DNA of 48,781 nucleotides from an uncultured Agrococcus sp. (GTDB lineage Bacteria > Actinomycetota > Actinomycetes > Actinomycetales > Microbacteriaceae): contig NZ_CAMEFJ010000012.1 in assembly GCF_945915485.1 (NCBI RefSeq), positions 1 through 48,781 of the forward strand, read 5' to 3'. Made by a program: the position numbers and the translations under genes. Of the stretch, positions 14,852 through 22,960 are shown in pieces. Numbering within the stretch: position 1 is the first letter of the stretch; each line of letters starts with the position of its first letter. The notes beneath the pieces were generated by a model, which was not told the origin of the DNA, ran no database searches, and was given only the letters and a program-made list of their open reading frames with translations.

Positions 14852-15382
14852 CTACTTCCGGTGCTCCTCGCGAAACCGCCGCTGCGCATCCCGGTTGTTG
14901 CAGCGCGTCGAGCAGAATCGCTGCCGCCCGTTGCGCGTCGTGTCGGCGAAGACGTTCGTACATGAGACGCTTGCGCACCGTCCGAGCCTGTCCATGCCCC
15001 GCGATGTCAGGTGGAGTGCCGTGCCGACGATGATGACCGTCTGCACCATACGCGCGAACGTCACGTCGTCATCGCGGTAGTGCAGGTGCCAGCCGTCGTG
15101 ACTCGACAGCCTGGGATGCCCGGAGTATTCCGAGAGCAGCGCGTTGGTGAGCGCCGCCCTGGTCTCCTCTCCTTCCGGATGGGAGGCATCCGCATCCGCG
15201 ATCGCGCACCAGAGCTCGAGAAATCGGGCGATCTCTTCGTAGTCTGCCTCGACAACGGGTCGGTCGACGATCAGCCCCTCCTCGTTGCAGATCGCGGCGA
15301 TCTCCTCCGCGCTGCACGGTGCGAGGTTCGCGAGCCGAGTCGCGAGTTTCACCGGTTCCGCCCCATAAGGGTTGAGATGCAT
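14852..15382 (-). CDS. CGNR-type zinc-finger (ABATE domain) regulator
   Basis: A 176-residue protein. The N-terminal about 120 residues follow the ABATE domain pattern (LATRLANLAP near the start), and residues about 135-172 form the C-terminal zinc finger: CASVSCTNVFAD, then FCSTRCNNRDAQRRFRE. The signature CGNR reads CNNR here. Such proteins are thought to be transcriptional regulators. ATG 15382 has TGTAAT 6 nt upstream, a leaderless start. It diverges from the TSUP permease across only 25 bp that contain a palindrome. Confidence 0.83.
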   Translation of the reverse strand: MHLNPYGAEPVKLATRLANLAPCSAEEIAAICNEEGLIVDRPVVEADYEEIARFLELWCAIADADASHPEGEETRAALTNALLSEYSGHPRLSSHDGWHLHYRDDDVTFARMVQTVIIVGTALHLTSRGMDRLGRCASVSCTNVFADTTRNGRQRFCSTRCNNRDAQRRFREEHRK

Positions 15383-15391
15383 AAACCCATT

Positions 15392-15403
15392 ACATCATGA
15401 TGT
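15392..15403. promoter_or_regulatory. 12-bp palindrome in a 25-bp divergent promoter
   Basis: ACATCATGATGT is a perfect palindrome between the CGNR gene and the TSUP gene. It overlaps both candidate leaderless -10 boxes (TGTAAT leftward, CATGAT rightward). One bound dimer could therefore switch both genes; the CGNR protein itself is the natural candidate. Confidence 0.5.
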
Positions 15404-15407
15404 TCAA

Positions 15408-16229
15408 GTGTTCGACGGACCCGTGATCGCCGACTGGCTGCCCCTCAGCGTCGCCGCTCTCGTGATGCTGGTCTTGGCGGCGGCGCTCGCGGGCTGGATC
15501 GACGCCGTCGTCGGTGGCGGGGGGCTCGTGCAGCTGCCGGCGCTCGTCATCGGACTGCCGAAGGAGATCGCGACGCCCTTCGTGCTCGGCACCAATAAAC
15601 TCTCATCGTTTGCGGGCACGCTTTCGGCGAGCTGGGTGTATCTGCGCCGGATCCGGGTGCACGCGATCATGCTAGTTCCGCTGATCGCCGGCGCCTACGG
15701 CGGGTCGACGGGAGGAGCCGCGATCTCCAGATTTCTGCCGCGAGAAGTGCTTGCCCCGATCGTTCTGGTCGCGGTTATCGGCGTTGGCATCTACACGCTT
15801 TGCAAGCCGAAGCTCGGGCTGCATCACGAGCCCAAACACGAGAGCGCGTTCTCGGTGGCGTGGCGATCGGCGCTGATCGGTCTCGTCGTGGGGTTCTACG
15901 ACGGCATACTCGGGCCGGGCACCGGCTCGTTCTTCGTGATCTTCATCGTGGCGCTGCTCGGCTACGGCTTCCTGCAGGCGAGCGTCAACGCGAAGGTCGC
16001 CAACCTCACCACGAACCTGGCAGCGATCGTCGTGTACGGCGTGCACGGCGAGGTACTGCTCGTGCTGGGGCTCGCGATGGCCGCAGCGAACATCATCGGC
16101 GGGCTCGTCGGGGCGCGCATGGCGGTCAAGAACGGCAACGCGTTCGTCCGCAGGGTGTTCCTGGTCGTGATGGGAATCCTGGTCGTGAAGCTCGCCTGGG
16201 ATGTCGCGGTCGAGTTCTGGGCGTCGTGA
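15408..16229 (+). CDS. TSUP family permease (TauE/SafE-like)
   Basis: A 273-residue membrane protein with eight or so hydrophobic segments in two repeats. Typical motifs are GWIDAVVGGGGLVQLPALV at the start of repeat one and GFYDGILGPGTGSFFVIF at the start of repeat two, with NKLSSFAGT and NAKVANLTTNLAA as the matching family turns. TSUP members move sulfite, sulfoacetate or other sulfur-containing anions; the substrate here is unknown. The start GTG 15408 is tentative (GTG 15423 is possible). It diverges from the CGNR regulator, its probable controller. Confidence 0.87.
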   Translation: MFDGPVIADWLPLSVAALVMLVLAAALAGWIDAVVGGGGLVQLPALVIGLPKEIATPFVLGTNKLSSFAGTLSASWVYLRRIRVHAIMLVPLIAGAYGGSTGGAAISRFLPREVLAPIVLVAVIGVGIYTLCKPKLGLHHEPKHESAFSVAWRSALIGLVVGFYDGILGPGTGSFFVIFIVALLGYGFLQASVNAKVANLTTNLAAIVVYGVHGEVLLVLGLAMAAANIIGGLVGARMAVKNGNAFVRRVFLVVMGILVVKLAWDVAVEFWAS

Positions 16230-16236
16230 TGCGCGG

Positions 16237-16656
16237 CTACCGTTTCGATCGCATCGCCCGGAGCACTTTCACGTCGGTTCCGTCGGGTGCCGTACCGCCC
16301 GCGAGCATCGCATACTCCTCCGAGTCGACAGGGTAGAGCGCGAGCTTACCGTCCTCATCCGCATGAATCCCCCAACCGAACTTCTTGCCGAGGTCGCTCG
16401 CCCGCAGGCAAGGTCTGCCTTTCGCGAAATACTCGCGCCTGGCGGTATCGCGCTCGTTCTCCGGAATGCCCTGGCGATCAGCCCAAACGGTGAAGATCAC
16501 GTCACCGGAGGTCAGTTCGTACTCGTGCTCGTGGAGGAGCTCCCAGGTCGCCGAGGCGATCGTGGCCCTGCCGGCCCGCAGCCGGGGCTGCGTTGCCGAT
16601 GCCTCCGAATCCGGGGCCACGGTGACGAACGTCCGGAAGTAGTCGACGCTCTCCAT
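16237..16656 (-). CDS. DUF6157 family protein
   Basis: A 139-residue protein that follows the DUF6157 pattern. YFRTFVTVAPDS opens it. ELTSGDVIFTVWADR and FAKGRPCLRASDLGKKFGWGIHADEDGKLALYPVDSEEY lie in the middle, and KVLRAMRSKR closes it. Function is unknown. The ATG lies 2 bp after the stop of the upstream VOC gene, so the two form an operon; GAGG precedes the ATG only closely. Both may handle the same small molecule, which is inference. Confidence 0.8.
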   Translation of the reverse strand: MESVDYFRTFVTVAPDSEASATQPRLRAGRATIASATWELLHEHEYELTSGDVIFTVWADRQGIPENERDTARREYFAKGRPCLRASDLGKKFGWGIHADEDGKLALYPVDSEEYAMLAGGTAPDGTDVKVLRAMRSKR

Positions 16657-16658
16657 CC

Positions 16659-17030
16659 TCAGCCCCACGCTTTCGCATCGGTCAGGCAGAAGGGATGCCC
16701 GGCAGGGTCGAGCAGGACGACCCAAGTGTCGCCGGGCTGGTCTGCCGGCCGTGTGGCTCCGAGTTCGACGAGGTGGTCGGCCGTGGCTTCTATGTTGTCA
16801 GCGCTCAGGTCGAAGTGGAATTGTTTGTGCCCGTCATCGGGCCACCGGGGAGGCTGATAATCGGGTGTTCGACTGATACCGAGTGCGTGCGTCGGCCCCT
16901 GCAGCATCGCGTACTCCTCGGTCGCGGCGAGAATCGGCCAGCCGAGCGCTTTCGACCAGAAGTCCGCGACGGGGGCCACGTCAGCGGCATCGAGGGTGAC
17001 CATCGCAAGTGTGGCGGGTTGTGCATTCAT
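16659..17030 (-). CDS. VOC family (glyoxalase-like) protein
   Basis: A 123-residue protein of the vicinal-oxygen-chelate fold. The two beta-alpha-beta halves are visible as TLDAADVAPVADFWSKALGW and FHFDLSADNIEATADHLVELG, ending in VLLDPAGHPFCLTDA. The group resembles the small glyoxalase-like proteins of Actinobacteria rather than true glyoxalase I. The start ATG 17030 has AAGAAT 7 nt upstream, overlapping the oppositely directed AraC promoter. It is first in an operon with the DUF6157 gene. Confidence 0.83.
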   Translation of the reverse strand: MNAQPATLAMVTLDAADVAPVADFWSKALGWPILAATEEYAMLQGPTHALGISRTPDYQPPRWPDDGHKQFHFDLSADNIEATADHLVELGATRPADQPGDTWVVLLDPAGHPFCLTDAKAWG

Positions 17031-17048
17031 GTGTGCGATTCTTGCTGC

Positions 17049-17900
17049 ATGCCGAAGGCGCCGAATAGTACGAATGCGACACCGTCGCACATGCTCGGCC
17101 ACGTGCTGCGCCCGGAAGAGCTGCTCACGCGAACTCGATATCGATTCGCCGAACCCGCGGAAGATCTTCGCCTCTGGGTCGAACGGTACTGGTCGGTCGA
17201 GTGGAGCTTCGAAGAAGGGGAGGAGCACAGGACGGCCACGCTCGATGATCCAGCGACCAACCTCACGGTAGAGCGCGGCACGTTCAGTCGACGTGGCGCG
17301 GCCTCAGAAGGAGTCTGGTTTACGGGCCCGGGTGCCGAAGAGCGTATGGATGTGCGCCTCTTCGGCAGTGGATCCGTCGTCGGGATTCGCTTCCGCCCCG
17401 GCGCATGCTTCGAGTTCGCCGACGATCGTTTTCGGCTCGAAGCCGATGTTACGCACCCGGCCGAGCCGCTGTTCTCAGGTGCAGAAGCGCTGTTGACTGT
17501 GCCGAGCAATGCATCCGATGCGGCCGGTGTGCTGGATGATTGGCTGCTGCAGCGCGGGCCGAGCGATACCGCAGAGTTCCGGCAACTGCGAGCGATGCTC
17601 GCGACGCTCGAGGCGCATCCGCTCGAATCCATGGAATCGATAGCGGCTCGTATCGGTTGCAGCCAGCGGACGATGCAGCGGCAGTTCAGCAGGCTCGTCG
17701 GAGTCACGCCGAAACGCATACGGATGCGCGCGAGGGTGTTCCGGGCCGCCGCGCTTCTTGAGCGAGGCTGGAGCGACTCGATGGCAGACCTCGCCGCCGC
17801 GCTCGGTTGGTTCGACCAGGCGCACTTCGCGAGAGACTTCAGGCAGGTCACCGGAACAACGCCGGCGGCCTTCGCTGCAAGCCCGACCGCTAGCCGATGA
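17049..17900 (+). CDS. AraC family transcriptional regulator
   Basis: A 283-residue regulator. Residues about 1-170 form a ligand-sensing region like those of DUF6597/AraC proteins (LWVERYWSVEWSF, FRPGACFEFA). The C-terminal 100 residues hold the two AraC helix-turn-helix motifs: MESIAARIGCSQRTMQRQFSRLVGVTPKR and SMADLAAALGWFDQAHFARDFRQVTGTTPAAF. It is divergent from the VOC gene across 18 bp and probably controls it. GATTCT lies 6 nt before ATG 17049. Its end overlaps the convergent YhgE gene by 11 bp. Confidence 0.87.
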   Translation: MPKAPNSTNATPSHMLGHVLRPEELLTRTRYRFAEPAEDLRLWVERYWSVEWSFEEGEEHRTATLDDPATNLTVERGTFSRRGAASEGVWFTGPGAEERMDVRLFGSGSVVGIRFRPGACFEFADDRFRLEADVTHPAEPLFSGAEALLTVPSNASDAAGVLDDWLLQRGPSDTAEFRQLRAMLATLEAHPLESMESIAARIGCSQRTMQRQFSRLVGVTPKRIRMRARVFRAAALLERGWSDSMADLAAALGWFDQAHFARDFRQVTGTTPAAFAASPTASR

Positions 17901-19827
17901 GGCTCGGCCTGAGGTCGCGCAGAGTGCGATGGTTCATCATGCGCGCTACCCCCACGGCAGTCAACGCGAGTGCCGCGACCAAGAAGCCCAGCAGTACGAG
18001 CGCACCGGTTGTGGCCGACTCGATATTGCCGCCGTACATCACCTGCCTCATCGCATCCACGGCGTACGACATCGGCAGCAGGTGATGCAGGGTCCCCAGC
18101 GGTTCCGGCAGCGTTTGCCACGGGAAGGTTCCTCCCGCCGTGATCAGTTGCAGCACGAGCAGCACGAGCCCCATGAACTGGCCGACGCTGCCCAGCCAGA
18201 CGTTCAGCGCGACGATAATCGCGGCGAATGTCGCGGAGGCCAGCACCATGATCCCGTAGGTCGGCAGCGGATGCGCGATGTCGAACTGCAGCCACGCTGC
18301 GATCACGCCGAACAGTGCAGTCATCTGCAGCAGGCCGAACAGTGCGGGCGTCAACCAGGCCGCGAGCCCGACCCGAACGGGCTGGTGCAATGCTGTGACC
18401 GCGCGTCGAGAGACCGGCTTGATGATCAGCAGTAGTGCGTAGATGCCGATCCATGCGGCGAGTGCGACGAAGAACGGCGCTAGTCCGGCACCGTAGGTTC
18501 CCGCTCGTGTTACCGCTTCGCTGTCGACCTCGACCGGATCGGCGATCGCCGCGGCCTGTTCACGGATGAGTTCATCGCTCGACTCGGGTATCTGTTCGAC
18601 GCCGTCGTCCAGGCCCGATCGCAGCTCTTGCGCACCGTTTTGCAGCTCGGTCATCCCGTCGCTCAGCTGCGAGGCACCGTTCTGCAGTTCCCCGGCTCCC
18701 TCGTGGAGTTCCGTGCTGCCGTCGGCGAGCGCGGACGAACCCTCATCGGCGCGCACGATGGCCTGCGCGAGCTGGTCGGTGCCGGACGCCAGGGCATCCG
18801 CCCCGTTCGCAACCTGACGCGAACCGTCGGAGAGCTGCTGCAGCTGCGAGTTCAGCCCCTGCACGCGGTCGTTGCCGTCGTGCACGAGCCCTCCCAGCTC
18901 GTCGAGGGGCACCATGACCTCGGCGATCTGCTGCTCGGTGAGGCCCTGCTCGCGCAGGCGCTCCACGATTTCGTCGCGCGTGGATCCGACACCGTTGGCG
19001 ACGGTCTGCGAAATCTCGGCGGCGTGACCGCCCGCGTCGGCGAGTTGCCGGTTGCCGTCAGCGACCCGCTCGGCGCCGTCGGCAAGCTCGCGCGTCTGTC
19101 CGGGCAGGGATGCCGTGCTCGCGCGCATCTCGCCGAGCCCGTCGCTGAGTTCCCCGGCTCCCGAGGCAAGCGTCCCGGCGCCTTCGGTCAGCGTTGCCGC
19201 ACCGTCTTCGAGCTCGCCGATACCGTCACTGGCTGCACCGATGCCGTCTTCCAGTTGCGCGGCGCCGTCGGCCGCAGTGACCATCCCGTCACGGATCTGC
19301 TGAATCGACGTGAGAAGCCGAACCGCTGCCTCCTGGCCGACCTGTTCGCGCACCTGCTCTTGGATGCGCTGCACGGCCTGTTCGCCGATCGTCGTGGCCA
19401 GGTAGCTGTTCGCGTCGTTCGTCGTGAGCACGAGGGATGCGGGTCGAGGGTTCTCCGTCGCGGCCGACAGAAGGTCGTCGCTGAAACTTGCCGGGAAGGT
19501 GAGGGAGAAGTCGTACGTGCCGTCTTCGACGCCGGCCTGCGCCTGGTGTTCGTTGACGACGTGCCAGTCGAAGCTGCCGTCGTCGACCACTTCGTCGGCG
19601 ACATCCTGGCCGAGATTTTGGCGCTCGCCGTCGGATTCGGCGCCTTCGTCGAGCACGACGAGGGCGACCGGTACTTGATCGAGTCGCTCGTACGGGTCCT
19701 GGTTCGCCCAGAGATAGACGCCACCGTAGAGCAGTGGCACGGTGCACAGCGCGATCAGCGCGATGCGTGCCATGGGTGTCGCGGTCAACCGGCGCAGTTC
19801 GGCCAGGATCATCTGCGGAATTTTCAC
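17890..19827 (-). CDS. YhgE/Pip domain membrane protein
   Basis: A 645-residue protein with one N-terminal membrane helix (about 18-42) and a large outer region. Within the latter, residues 190-420 carry many heptad-like repeats of the form GAxxLxDGxxEL, predicted coiled coil. Five or six membrane helices form the C terminus, with LLPMSYAVDAMRQVMYGG. This is the YhgE/Pip architecture, related to the phage-infection protein of Lactococcus and to ABC-2 export and type VII-associated proteins. GTG 19827 overlaps the stop of the upstream ABC-like gene. The operon diverges from a TetR gene. Confidence 0.9.
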   Translation of the reverse strand: MKIPQMILAELRRLTATPMARIALIALCTVPLLYGGVYLWANQDPYERLDQVPVALVVLDEGAESDGERQNLGQDVADEVVDDGSFDWHVVNEHQAQAGVEDGTYDFSLTFPASFSDDLLSAATENPRPASLVLTTNDANSYLATTIGEQAVQRIQEQVREQVGQEAAVRLLTSIQQIRDGMVTAADGAAQLEDGIGAASDGIGELEDGAATLTEGAGTLASGAGELSDGLGEMRASTASLPGQTRELADGAERVADGNRQLADAGGHAAEISQTVANGVGSTRDEIVERLREQGLTEQQIAEVMVPLDELGGLVHDGNDRVQGLNSQLQQLSDGSRQVANGADALASGTDQLAQAIVRADEGSSALADGSTELHEGAGELQNGASQLSDGMTELQNGAQELRSGLDDGVEQIPESSDELIREQAAAIADPVEVDSEAVTRAGTYGAGLAPFFVALAAWIGIYALLLIIKPVSRRAVTALHQPVRVGLAAWLTPALFGLLQMTALFGVIAAWLQFDIAHPLPTYGIMVLASATFAAIIVALNVWLGSVGQFMGLVLLVLQLITAGGTFPWQTLPEPLGTLHHLLPMSYAVDAMRQVMYGGNIESATTGALVLLGFLVAALALTAVGVARMMNHRTLRDLRPSLIG

Positions 19828-20567
19828 TGCTCTGTCTCCGTAGCTGCTTGCGATTCGGTGTTGCGCACGCCCTCGTCGACTTGGGGCTCAACAGACGCCC
19901 CTCCCGCATCCTTGTGGCGAGAAACTTGCGTTGTGTCGTGCACACCTTGCAAGTTTTTCGACACAGATGCATCGAGTTCGTGCAGCAGTCTGTCGGCGGC
20001 GCGTCCGGTGATCACGAGGATCGCGAGGCCCCGTCTGGCCATGAGTTTCGCGATGCGCCACCACTTCTCGGGGTCGCCTCCGTGGCGATCGGGGCTGACG
20101 AGCACGAGGCCGGAGACTTTCTTCCCCCGGCGCTGCTCGCGCATTGCCGCAAGCTCCAGGAGTACCCGCACGCGCTCCTCCGGCGCCAGGGCGGCCAGAG
20201 GCGTGTTCGTGTCTTCTCGCACATGCATGTTGCGTGCCCACATGCGCGCGGCGACGTGAGTGCTGTTGCCGCCGGCGAACATGAGTTCCTCGCTGATGAG
20301 ACCGCCGAGCGTGACGTCGGGGTCGGGGTCGCTCACGCCGGGCGCGTCGACGAGTGCCACGGCATTGCGGAGGAGGCGCCGGTCGGATGCTCCGTCGATG
20401 GTCACACTGCCGCTGTCGGGCAGCATGCGGCCCGTTGCGATGAGGCCGAGCAGGGTCGGGCGCTGCTCCGTCTCCACGGCGACTCTCGTGGCGGTGCCGG
20501 AGGAGAATGCCGCGCTGATGGAGGGCAGGCTTTCGCCCTTCGAGACTTCGCTGAGTTCGATTCGCAT
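19824..20567 (-). CDS. Degenerate ABC-ATPase-like protein, partner of YhgE
   Basis: A 247-residue protein with the overall order of an ABC ATPase domain but without its active-site motifs. The segment before LLGLIATGRMLPDSGSVTIDG, where Walker A (GxxGxGKS/T) should be, reads ATRVAVETEQRPT. LAPEERVRVLLELAAM replaces the LSGGQ signature, and GLVLVSPDRHGG replaces Walker B LLDEP. It probably cannot hydrolyse ATP. It has GGGAG before ATG 20567 and is coupled to yhgE by a GTGA overlap. It may be a structural or regulatory subunit. Family placement is inference from motif order. Confidence 0.7.
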   Translation of the reverse strand: MRIELSEVSKGESLPSISAAFSSGTATRVAVETEQRPTLLGLIATGRMLPDSGSVTIDGASDRRLLRNAVALVDAPGVSDPDPDVTLGGLISEELMFAGGNSTHVAARMWARNMHVREDTNTPLAALAPEERVRVLLELAAMREQRRGKKVSGLVLVSPDRHGGDPEKWWRIAKLMARRGLAILVITGRAADRLLHELDASVSKNLQGVHDTTQVSRHKDAGGASVEPQVDEGVRNTESQAATETEQ

Positions 20568-20617
20568 GGCTGCTCCCGATGATCTTGCAAGTATTGTGCT
20601 CCTCTAGGCTAAACTAA

Positions 20618-20631
20618 ACTGACTGGTCAGT
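20618..20631. promoter_or_regulatory. TetR-type operator
   Basis: ACTGAC-TG-GTCAGT is a 6+2+6 inverted repeat in the 86-bp region between tetR and the ABC-like/YhgE operon. Its place between the two divergent starts fits control of both transcripts by the TetR protein. Confidence 0.65.
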
Positions 20632-20653
20632 ACAAATAGTTTTCGGAGGTCCC

Positions 20654-21193
20654 ATGGCGAAGCGGGGCGAGACGCGAGAGAAGATCCTGTCGGCTGCTGC
20701 GCAGATGGCGGCCGAACGCGGCATCTCGGCAACGGCGGTCGATGACATCGCCGCAGCTGCGGGCGTTGCGAAGGGCAGTGTCTACTACAACTTCGGCTCC
20801 AAAGAGGGGCTCTACGCGGAGCTGTTGGGCGAGACGCTGCAGCGCGCGGGGCAGCGTTTGCGGGAGTCGCTCGATACCGCGGTGGCGGGCGATGCCGTGC
20901 GCTCTGTTGCGGAGGCCTTCCTGCGGGGCCTGCAAGAGCATCCCGCCTCCAGCAAAGTGGTCGCAGCGGAACTGTTCCGGCTCGACCGGCCCTGGCGAGA
21001 GTCGCTGGCCGAATACCGTTCGCTCTTCTTCTCGATGTTCGCGGAAGCGCTCGAGAAAGATGACCGGCCGGCGGGGCCCGCGAACGCTGCTGCGATCTTC
21101 GGGTCGACGATCATGGTGGGCTTCGAGCGCATGCTGTTCGCCGATCGGCTCAGTCTTGCCGAAGCCGTCGCAGCGATCGAAGGGGCTTCCTGA
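20654..21193 (+). CDS. TetR family transcriptional regulator
   Basis: A 179-residue repressor. The N-terminal helix-turn-helix is clear (REKILSAAAQMAAERGISATAVDDIAAAAGVAKGSVYYNFGSKEGLYAELL), followed by a TetR_C-type ligand domain with an RSLFFSMFAEAL helix. It has a strong GGAGG site 6 nt before ATG. It is divergent from the YhgE operon with an inverted repeat between, so it probably represses that membrane system and itself. The inducer is unknown. Confidence 0.9.
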   Translation: MAKRGETREKILSAAAQMAAERGISATAVDDIAAAAGVAKGSVYYNFGSKEGLYAELLGETLQRAGQRLRESLDTAVAGDAVRSVAEAFLRGLQEHPASSKVVAAELFRLDRPWRESLAEYRSLFFSMFAEALEKDDRPAGPANAAAIFGSTIMVGFERMLFADRLSLAEAVAAIEGAS

Positions 21194-21203
21194 CGTACGT
21201 CAG
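21190..21203. promoter_or_regulatory. 14-bp palindrome at tetR end / purA promoter
   Basis: CTGACGTACGTCAG is a perfect palindrome overlapping the TetR stop codon, 10 bp upstream of a TAGAAT -10 box for purA (21214-21219). It sits over the -35 position, so it could be an operator for purA, though a role as a short terminator stem is also possible. Confidence 0.4.
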
Positions 21204-21249
21204 TGCTCGCCCCTAGAATGGAGTTTGGCCTACACCGAAAGGGATGAGC

Positions 21250-22533
21250 ATGCCCGGAATTGCGATAGTTGGCGTCCAGTGGGGCGACGAGGGAAAAGGC
21301 AAGGCTACCGATCTGCTGGCGAGCCGTACCGATTACGTCGTGAAGTTCAACGGCGGAAACAACGCCGGTCACACGGTCGTGATCGGCGATAAGAAGTACG
21401 CACTGCACTTACTGCCGTCCGGCATTCTGACGCCCGGCGTCACCCCGGTTATCGGCAACGGCGTGGTCGTCGACCTTGAGGTCCTCTTCGACGAGCTGAC
21501 GGCTCTGCAGTCGCGCGGCGTCGACACTTCGAAGCTCCGCATCTCCTCGAACGCGCACATCATCACGAACTATCACCGCATCCTCGACAAGGTGACGGAA
21601 CGCTTCCTCGGCAAGCGATCGATCGGCACGACCGGCCGCGGTATCGGGCCCGCGTACGCCGACAAGGTGAACCGGCTCGGCATCCGCGTGCAGGATCTCT
21701 TCGACGAGTCGATTTTGCGCCAGAAGATCGAGGGTGCGCTCGAAACCAAAAATCACATGCTGACGAAGGTGTACAACCGCCGCGCCATCACGTGCGACGA
21801 GATCTTCGACGACCTGCAGCAGTACGTCGAGCGGCTCCGGCCGATGGTCGGCGACACTTCGCTCGAACTGCACAACGCGCTCGAAGCGGGCAAGAACGTC
21901 GTGTTCGAGGCCGGGCAGGCCATGATGCTCGACATCGACTACGGTACGTATCCGTTCGTGACCTCTTCGACGACGACGTCGGCGGGAGCCGCGGCCGGCG
22001 CAGGCATCGCTCCCTCGAAGATCGACAGGGTCGTAGGCATCGTCAAGGCGTACACGACGCGAGTCGGATCCGGCCCGTTCCCCACGGAGCTGCACGACGA
22101 GTGGGGTGATCTGCTGCGCTCCAACGGATTCGAGTTCGGAACGACAACCGGCAGGCCGCGTCGCACCGGCTGGAACGACACCGTCATCACCAGATATGCG
22201 AGCCGAGTCAACGGGCTCACCGATATCGTGCTCACGAAGCTGGACGTCCTGACCGGCATCGAGCGCATCCCCGTCTGCGTCGCCTACGACGTCGACGGCG
22301 AGCGCTTCGATGAGATGCCGTTGTCGCAGAGCGACTATCACCACGCGAAGCCCATATACGAGGAGTTGCCGGGGTGGAGTGAGGATATTACTGGAGCCCG
22401 CGAGTTCTCGGATCTACCCGCTAATGCGCAAGCGTACGTGCGCTTCTTGGAGGAGCACTCCGGTTCGCGGATCTCGGCGATCGGCGTCGGGGCTGCGCGC
22501 GACGCGATCATCCAGATCCACGATCTGATCTAG
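21250..22533 (+). CDS. purA: Adenylosuccinate synthetase
   Basis: A 427-residue GTP-dependent enzyme that joins IMP and aspartate in AMP synthesis. [16 protein letters not shown] is the P-loop with catalytic aspartate, and NNAGHTVV carries the catalytic histidine. [15 protein letters not shown] and [21 protein letters not shown] are the IMP/aspartate sites, and TGRPRRTGW is the C-terminal loop. ATG 21250 is preferred over ATG 21244 because AAAGGG then lies 7 nt upstream. The gene stands alone with its own promoter and an 18-bp hairpin after it. Confidence 0.96.
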   Translation: MPGIAIVGVQWGDEGKGKATDLLASRTDYVVKFNGGNNAGHTVVIGDKKYALHLLPSGILTPGVTPVIGNGVVVDLEVLFDELTALQSRGVDTSKLRISSNAHIITNYHRILDKVTERFLGKRSIGTTGRGIGPAYADKVNRLGIRVQDLFDESILRQKIEGALETKNHMLTKVYNRRAITCDEIFDDLQQYVERLRPMVGDTSLELHNALEAGKNVVFEAGQAMMLDIDYGTYPFVTSSTTTSAGAAAGAGIAPSKIDRVVGIVKAYTTRVGSGPFPTELHDEWGDLLRSNGFEFGTTTGRPRRTGWNDTVITRYASRVNGLTDIVLTKLDVLTGIERIPVCVAYDVDGERFDEMPLSQSDYHHAKPIYEELPGWSEDITGAREFSDLPANAQAYVRFLEEHSGSRISAIGVGAARDAIIQIHDLI

Positions 22534-22547
22534 GGGTACTGCTAGGG

Positions 22548-22565
22548 CGGCGGAAGCTTCCGCCG
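22548..22565. terminator. 18-bp palindromic hairpin after purA
   Basis: CGGCGGAAGCTTCCGCCG is a perfect inverted repeat 15 bp downstream of the purA stop. It lies between purA and the convergent small membrane gene and could stop transcription from both sides. Confidence 0.7.
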
Positions 22566-22598
22566 TTCAGTTGCGGTTATCAGCGACCGGGGGCCGTA

Positions 22599-22781
22599 CT
22601 ACGGGGCATCGTGCCGATTCTGCTGGGGGTGCTGCGGCTGGGCATAGCCTGCCGGGGGCAGATCCGGCTTCCTGTTCGAGCGAACGATCAACACGATGAT
22701 CAGTGTGGCTACGCCACCCACAATCACGAAGGCTCCGAGTCCCAGGAGGAGGAGCGCGAGTAGTCCGAATGAAGTGCTCAT
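22599..22781 (-). CDS. Small single-pass membrane protein
   Basis: A 60-residue protein. A single long hydrophobic helix (residues 4-32, GLLALLLLGLGAFVIVGGVATLIIVLIV) is followed by a basic RSNRK stop-transfer and a proline/glutamine-rich tail (PAGYAQPQHPQQN). No named family is recognised; short tail-rich membrane peptides like this are common in Actinobacteria. ATG 22781 has GGAGG 8 nt upstream, which sets the start inside the longer frame. Confidence 0.7.
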   Translation of the reverse strand: MSTSFGLLALLLLGLGAFVIVGGVATLIIVLIVRSNRKPDLPPAGYAQPQHPQQNRHDAP

Positions 22782-22960
22782 GTGAGTTGCCTCCCGTTTC
22801 GACGGTGATGACCGGTGCTGCACGAGCCTACGCGCGCCCCCTGTGATGTCGCTGAAGAGCAGACGGTCGGTCAACCGTCGTTCTCCTGTCGTTCACATCC
22901 GAGAGGGCAGCGCGTCATCATGCACTCATAGGGTTGCCTCCGTACTCGAGGAGGCCCCCT

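Noticed and set aside
20606..20624. TAGGCTAAACTAAACT resembling a half iron box
   Set aside because: Only one half fits the DtxR pattern, and the TetR inverted repeat plus promoter A/T content explain it better.
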